Assembly: GCF_958295425.1 (NCBI RefSeq)
Contig: NC_081144.1
Location: 3,769,739-3,833,738 of the forward strand
DNA from: Solea solea
Lineage: Eukaryota > Chordata > Actinopteri > Pleuronectiformes > Soleidae
Direction of reading: 5' to 3'
Length of the DNA stretch: 64,000 bases
How positions within the stretch are numbered: the stretch's first letter is position 1; each line of letters begins with the position of its first letter. The notes beneath the pieces are model-generated. The model saw only the letters and a list, made by a program, of their open reading frames with translations. It searched no databases and was not told the origin of the DNA. The position numbers were made by a program, and so were the translations under genes. Positions 58,500-64,000 of this stretch are shown piece by piece.

Positions 58500-59520
58500 G
58501 ACTCCACTCGACACAGCTCTACGCGTTTGGTATCAGATAACGTGGTTTTCCTTTACTGTAGTACCTCTTCATTGTGGGCAATTAAGAGGCTGTGCAAGGC
58601 TGAATGAAAGTGCCGTGATGTTGTTTTATATGTGACTTACACGCAAAGTAGTGACGAGCCAAGCAGTTGTTTTCAGTGAACTGAATCATGAGAATCAGTT
58701 AATTAAAAATAATACTTGAGTAAAAATACAAGTATGTTATCAGAAAATGAATTTGGTAGACCTTGAAGTCACTTCTTTTTTGATAATATTATTGAAGTAA
58801 AAGTCTTAAAGTATATGGCATTTACTGTACTTAAGTAACCAAAGTCATATTCTCATATAAAATGTACTTAACTTCTAGAAGTAAAAGTATTAAAAAAGTG
58901 AGGTGTTAGGATTGAGCCATGGTGACTCAGTGGAAGGGTGAGTTGTCTTTCAACTGAAGGTTCTGACTTAAATTCCTGGCTCTGCTCGTCTATATGTGTC
59001 CTTGAGCAAGACACTTAACCCCACATTGAAGCGTGTGAATGGGTGAAAAGTGTAGTGTAAAGCAGCTCATCGAGACTAGAAAAGCTCTATATAAATACAG
59101 ATCATAATACCAACGATTCTTCTTCTGATTTTATTTGGTAGTAACGAGTAACAAGGAAGAGTAAAAGTAAAAGTTGCTAGAAATATAAATAACAAGTACA
59201 GATACGTGAATTTTGCACTAGTACAGTAACAAAGTATTTGTACTTTGTTACATTACAACACTGAAAATCACAATCACGATCAGCGGCTTTCAGCAGAGCT
59301 GTCGCTAAATACACCAGACTCCCAGATCTCCTAAATATTGAGATTTTAGAAATGTCCTTGCTAAATGTATGAGATTAATGCACGTTTTCAGGATTTTTTA
59401 ATTCTTTTTAACTGATCTACAGTTCCTGATTGATCGGTTTGATTCTTGTTTCAGACGTCGCGCTCATGACTCCTCCAGTGACGACACTCTCTGACCAATC
59501 AGTGGCCGGCAGTCTGTTGT
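58500..59520. mobile_element. composite of MITE halves with internal insertions
   Basis: The left part (58500-58660) has CTCCACTCGACAC and GTTGTTTTATATGTGAC, and the right part (59385-59520) has CAGACGTCGCGCTCATGACTC and GACCAATCAGTGGCCGGCAG. Both are shared with the element at 35500. The middle contains an AT-rich (AAGTA) region and a SINE. Confidence 0.5.
58905..59105 (+). mobile_element. tRNA-derived SINE
   Basis: An A-box-like TGACTCAGTGG, a decayed B-box region, then GTGTCCTTGAGCAAGACACT, TTAACCCCACATTGAAG and a 3' end AAAGCTCTATATAAATACAG. This is the classic layout of a common teleost SINE. Confidence 0.65.
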
Positions 59521-59539
59521 AATAGACATTCATTTATAC

Positions 59540-59795
59540 TGAAAAAGTTACACATTACAGCTTGGTGGCTTCCTATGAGCTCCTCATCCAATAATACTCA
59601 TTACTTTCTATCTATACATACCATATAGTTACAGCCCACTGTATATAATAGACATTCATGCATAGACATATTATATTATATACCTGCACTTTCTGTGTAT
59701 ATTATATTTATTCTGTTGCTGCTTTCTGCACTTCTGGTTCGTTGCCTCGTACCTGTGATGTGCAATGACAATAAAGTGGAATCTAATCTAAACAC
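59540..59795 (+). mobile_element. LINE 3'-end fragment
   Basis: The segment ends GTGCAATGACAATAAAGTGG then ATCTAATCTAA, a standard teleost LINE 3' terminus. The upstream part is AT-rich with ATAGACATTCAT repeated twice. No coding sequence survives. Confidence 0.55.
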
Positions 59796-60489
59796 TAAAG
59801 TTATTCATATTAAATGGAGTTCTCTACTTTTCACTGAGAAACATCGATGATATGAGGAGGAGCTGCTGCCTCCTGGGCTTCACGGGCCCTTAGGTCCCAG
59901 AGTCTGTGGCCCAGCAGAACTCTTCAGTAATCAACTCATTACCCACACAATTAAAATGGAAAAATCACATTGAGACCCAGACTCAGACACATTTTAAATA
60001 TAGCATGTTTCTAACTAAAAATGGGTTGAAATTAGACACACATTAGTCCAAACTTCTGTAGTCAGGACTTTATTAATTCCCTTCACACACTCAAATATGA
60101 GAGAAAGAACTAAGAAGAAAATATACATCAGGTGAAATAATAACCCACAATAGTAGGCCATTTTAAGATGTTCTAAAATTATGAAAACATTTTGAGGGAT
60201 ACCTGCATGGAGAGTTTTTAACAATATTTTTTAAAAAACTGAAATAAATCCAGTGCTTAAAATATTCTTTCTTAGTTTTCTAAAATGTCTTAGTTTATGT
60301 CTCGCATTTTTCAAAACATTCGCATTATCAAACATATATGTTAGTTATGGAGGTCTACTTACATATATTAACTTGTTTTCATGATTAAAAACCTCCTAAT
60401 CGCTGCAAACGAGCTGATCAAAATATCTCCTCACTGACGCTCTCGTCAGCCACGCTGTTTCAGACCAAAACCACACCCACAGAACGTGG

Positions 60490-60565
60490 ACTGTGTTGTG
60501 ATTGGCCAGCCAACGAGAGCTTTCCTACTGTCCTGTGATTGGCCAGGTACCTGAGAGTGACGTAA
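60490..60565 (+). promoter_or_regulatory. promoter-like segment: two CCAAT boxes and a CRE-like site
   Basis: TGTGATTGGCCAG occurs twice (60497-60509 and 60534-60546), each with an inverted CCAAT box (ATTGG), 37 bp apart. TGACGTAA at 60558-60565 resembles a CRE/ATF site. It lies directly upstream of the ORF at 60585. Confidence 0.4.
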
Positions 60566-60584
60566 TAGATAGGCCAGCTCTCAG

Positions 60585-60839
60585 ATGCACAGCTCCCCCT
60601 CTAGCACGGTGGATGCTCTGCATCTCAGCAGCTACAACGAGAGTAGTTCTTCTTCTTCTGCGGTTGAATGTACGCAACCGGATGTGCCCGGACTAGTGCC
60701 GCACCAGGAGGCGGTGGTGAGAGGAGTGGTGAGGATTTCTGATGATGACATCAAATTAAGGAAGTGCCGATCCGCTTCGCAGAGCCCAGGAAAACAATAC
60801 AACACTATTTTCACAGCAGTGGCTGAACTGTTGTTCTGA
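60585..60839 (+). CDS. hypothetical 84-aa protein or first exon
   Basis: I do not recognise this protein. It starts at an ATG (weak context, C at -3), has a Ser-rich N-terminus with a run of six Ser, a central acidic stretch (VVRISDDDIKLRKCRS) and ends AVAELLF. Base composition is higher in G+C than its surroundings and no repeat tracts dominate it. Possible donors (GGTGAGA near 60716, GGTGAGG near 60728) lie inside it, so it could be a first exon. It could also be part of an unrecognised repeat. The satellite array begins 90 bp downstream. Confidence 0.3.
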   Translation: MHSSPSSTVDALHLSSYNESSSSSSAVECTQPDVPGLVPHQEAVVRGVVRISDDDIKLRKCRSASQSPGKQYNTIFTAVAELLF

Positions 60840-63123
60840 AACTTTAGGGTTTCATGAACGAGGTAATGACGCAGATACACACACAGAAACGAAGCGTTAA
60901 TTGGAGCTTCCGGTCTATGTCGCCTTTAATATATGACATTTTTGGCAAATTTTGGACGACATACTAAACTATGACATTTTTGTCACATTTTGGACAACAT
61001 ACTAAACTATGACATTTTTGTCACATTTGGACGACATACTATACTATGCCATTTTGTCACATTTTGGACGACATACTAAACTATGACATTTTAGTCTAAC
61101 TTTGGACGACATACTATACTATGACATTTTTGTCTAATTTTGGACGACATACTAAACTATGACTTTTTAGTCACATTTTGGACAACATACTAACCTATGA
61201 CATTTTTGTCACATTTTGGACGACATACTAACCTATGACATTTTTGTCACATTTGGACGACATACTATACTATGCCATTTTGTCACGTTTTGGACGACAT
61301 ACTAAACTATGCCATTTTTGTCACATTTTGGACGACATACTAACCTATGCCTTTTTTGTCACATTTTGGACGACATACTAACCTATGACATTTTTGTCAC
61401 ATTTTGGACGACATACTAAACTATGCCATTTTTAACACATTTTGGACGACATACTAACCTATGACTTTTTTGTCACATTTTGGACGACATACTAACCTAT
61501 GACTTTTTCGTCACATTTCGGACGACATACTAACCTATGACTTTTTAGTCACATTTTGGACGACATACTAACCTATGACTTTTTAGTCACATTTTGGACG
61601 ACATACTAACCTATGACTTTTTAGTCACATTTTGGACGACATACTAACCTATGACTTTTTAGTCACATTTTGGACGACATACTAACCTATGACTTTTTAG
61701 TCACATTTTGGACGACATACTAACCTATGACTTTTTGTCAAATTTTGGACGACATACTAACCTATGACTTTTTTGTAACATTTTGGACGACATACTTACC
61801 TATGACTTTTTTGTCACATTTTGGACGACATACTATACTATGACTTTTTGGTCACATTTCGGATGACATACTAAACTATGCCATTTTTAACACATTTTGG
61901 ACGACATACTAACCTATGACTTTTTTGTCACATTTTGGGCGACATACTAACCTATGACTTTTTAGTCACATTTTGGACGACATACTAACCTATGACTTTT
62001 TTGTCAAATTTTGGACGACATACTAACCTATGACTTTTTTGTCACATTTTGGACGACATACTTACCTATGACTTTTTTGTCACATTTTGGACGACATACT
62101 ATACTATGACTTTTTTGTCACATTTCGGATGACATACTAAACTATGCCATTTTTAACACATTTTGGATGACATATTAACCTAAGACTTTTTGTCACATTT
62201 TGGGCGACATACTAACCTATGACTTTTTTGTCAAATTTTGGACGACATACTAACCTATGACTTTTTTGACACATTTTGGACGACATACTAACCTATGACT
62301 TTTTTGTCACATTTTGGACGACATACTAACCCATGACTTTTTAGTCAAATTTTGGACAACATACTAAACTATGCCATTTTTAACACATTTTGGACGACAT
62401 ACTAACCTATGACTTTTTTGTCACATTTTGGACGACATACTAACCTATGACTTTTTCGTCACATTTCGGATGACATACTAAACTATGCCATTTTTAACAC
62501 ATTTTGGACGACATACTAACCTATGACTTTTTTTGTCACATTTTGGACGACATACTAACCTATGACTTTTTTGACACATTTTGGACGACATACTAAACTA
62601 TGACTTTTTTGTCATATTTTGGACGACATACTAACCTATGACTTTTTCGTCAAATTTTGGACGACATACTAACCTATGACTTTTTTGTCACATTTTGGAC
62701 GATATACTATACTATGACTTTTTCGTCACATTTCGGACGACATACTAAACTATGCCATTTTTAACACATTTTGGACGACATACTAACCTATGACTTTTTT
62801 GTCAAATTTTGGACGACATACTTACCTATGACTTTTTCGTCAAATTTTGGACGACATACTAACCTATGACTTTTTTGTCAAATTTTGGACGACATACTAT
62901 ACTATGACTTTTTTGACACATTTTGGACGACATACTAACCTATGACTTTTTCGTCAAATTTTGGACGACATACTAACGTATGACTTTTTTGTTAAATTTT
63001 GGACGACATACTATACTATGACTTTTTTGTCACATTTTGGACGAAATACTAACCTATGCCTTTTTTGTCACATTTTGGACGACATACTAACCTATGACAT
63101 TTTTGTCACATTTTGGATGACAT

Positions 63124-63347
63124 GGGGAATTAGCTCAGGCCGGGCATTAGCTCACTTGGTAGAGTTGCAGCATTATGTTGAGTTAACAATCCTCGTTGTC
63201 GGTGCCCCAGGTTCAAATCCCGCAATGGACAGTTCTTTCCTGCATTTTATCCCCCTCTCTGCCCTCCCCCCCCATTACTTGTCTCTCTGCACTATACTAT
63301 CAATTGAACGTATTGAAAGCCCGAAAAATATACTTCAAATTTTTTTT
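63124..63347 (+). mobile_element. tRNA-derived SINE inside the satellite, copy 1
   Basis: The head is tRNA-like: A box TTAGCTCACTTGG (63147-63159) and B box GGTTCAAATCC (63210-63220). A pyrimidine-rich body and a 3' end CTTCAAATTTTTTTT follow. An extra A-box-like ATTAGCTCA lies 17 bp upstream. The flanks TTTTGGATGACAT and TTTTGACGACAT are satellite sequence and may be a diverged target duplication. Confidence 0.7.
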
Positions 63348-63659
63348 GACGACATAGTAAACAATGCCATTTTTGTCACATTTTGGACGACATACTATAC
63401 TATGACTTTTTTGACACATTTTGGACGACATACGAACCTATGACTTTTTTGTCACATTTTGGACGACATACTAAACTATGCCATTTTTGACACATTTTGG
63501 ACGACATACTAACCTATGACTTTTTAGTCACATTTTGGACGACATACTAACCTATGCCTTTTTTGTCACATTTTGGACAACATGCTAAACTATGCCTTTT
63601 TTGTCACATTTTGGACGACATACTATACTATGCCATTTTTGTGTTATTTTGAATGACAT

Positions 63660-63883
63660 GGGGAATTAACCCAGGCCGGGCATTAGCTCACTTGGTAGAA
63701 CTGCAGCATTATGTTGAGTTAACAATCCTCGTTGTCGGTGCCCCAGGTTCAAATCCCGCAATGGACAGTTCTTTCCTGCATTCTATCCCCCTCTCTGCCC
63801 TTCCCCCCCCATTACTTGTCTCTCTGTACTATACTATCAATTGAACGTATTAAAAGCCCGAAAAATATACTTCAAATTTTTTT
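63660..63883 (+). mobile_element. tRNA-derived SINE inside the satellite, copy 2
   Basis: The same length (224 bp) and nearly the same sequence as copy 1, 536 bp away, with the same junction to the satellite at both ends. The first A-box-like motif is mutated (ATTAACCCA) while the inner A box and B box are intact. Confidence 0.7.
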
Positions 63884-64000
63884 CGGACGACCTATGACTT
63901 TTTTGTCACATTTTGGACGACATACTAACCTATGCCATTTTTGACACATTTTGGACGACATACTATACTATGACTTTTTTGTCACATTTCGGACGACATA

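Larger units (their letters stand above)
49740..60400. other. intergenic desert upstream of slc6a1
   Basis: No supported gene was found on either strand. The next gene in the human order, SLC6A11, is not visible. The interval holds simple repeats such as (GTCT)n at 50164-50186, (CA)n at 51062-51081 and (TA)n at 54015-54035, and the elements listed separately. Confidence 0.65.
60931..64000. repeat. 38-bp satellite/minisatellite array (continues past right edge)
   Basis: About 68 monomers of 37-38 bp built around TTTTGGACGACATACTAACC and TATGACTTTTTTGTCACA. Each has a small dyad TGAC-T6-GTCA. Variants (AAACTATGCCATTTTTAAC, ACTTACC, GGGCGAC, GGATGAC) recur in fixed order, giving a 7-mer higher-order unit of 266 bp at about 61795-62330. 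A homogeneous run of about six near-identical units sits at 61520-61735. The array is interrupted twice by a SINE. Confidence 0.95.

Noticed and set aside
63124..63230. Possible functional tRNA gene in the satellite
   Set aside because: A and B boxes are present but the acceptor stem and anticodon arm do not fold as a tRNA and a SINE body follows, so it is a tRNA-derived SINE.
62961..63443. 160-codon plus-strand frame with YYTMTFLSHFG-like repeats
   Set aside because: It is translation of the 38-bp satellite plus the SINE; the frame shifts with each monomer-length change and has no gene structure.
60931..64000. CRISPR-like array of short direct repeats
   Set aside because: Repeats are contiguous 38-bp monomers without unique spacers, in a vertebrate genome; it is a satellite.

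Overview
This is vertebrate nuclear DNA, almost certainly from a teleost fish and probably a percomorph. It has multi-exon genes with GT-AG introns, AT/GT microsatellites, and many repeat ends typical of teleosts: Tc1, hAT, PIF/Harbinger-like, L2/CR1-like LINE 3' ends and tRNA-derived SINEs. Family names were assigned by eye, without a database search.

Three protein-coding genes can be assembled exon by exon in a continuous frame. (1) syn2 (synapsin II), minus strand, 174-11549: exons 1-6, running off the left edge. (2) vgll4 (vestigial-like 4), plus strand, 15605-19468: five coding exons, 257 aa, with a spliced 5' UTR carrying two short uORFs and a 3' UTR of about 2 kb. (3) slc6a1 (GABA transporter GAT-1), minus strand, 41400-48152: 14 coding exons, 708 aa, with a C-terminal tail about 110 residues longer than the mammalian protein. 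syn2 and vgll4 are head to head. The order and orientations match human 3p25 (SLC6A1, VGLL4, SYN2). ATG7, HRH1 and TAMM41, which lie between these genes in human, were not found here. That pattern fits one of the two copies left by the teleost genome duplication. The genes are not in one pathway: syn2 and slc6a1 are neuronal presynaptic genes, and vgll4 is a TEAD/Hippo cofactor.

Layout: 0-11.6 kb syn2 with a 10-kb, repeat-rich intron 1; 11.6-15 kb a shared upstream region containing LINE and SINE debris; 15-21.5 kb vgll4; 21.5-39.4 kb a gene desert with transposon remnants, including a 721-bp hAT element nested in an older repeat; 39.4-49.7 kb slc6a1 with its putative 3' UTR, 5' UTR exon and promoter; 49.7-60.4 kb a second desert with a PIF/Harbinger-like MITE and a 15-bp minisatellite; 60.4-60.9 kb a promoter-like segment with an 84-aa unrecognised ORF; 60.9-64.0 kb a 38-bp satellite with higher-order structure, carrying two copies of a tRNA-derived SINE that appear to have been amplified with the array. 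The satellite continues past the right edge.

The most unusual features are the slc6a1 tail, the satellite/SINE array, the short ORF beside it, and several candidate regulatory sites (CTCF-like cores, a split RE1-like element, vgll4 uORFs).
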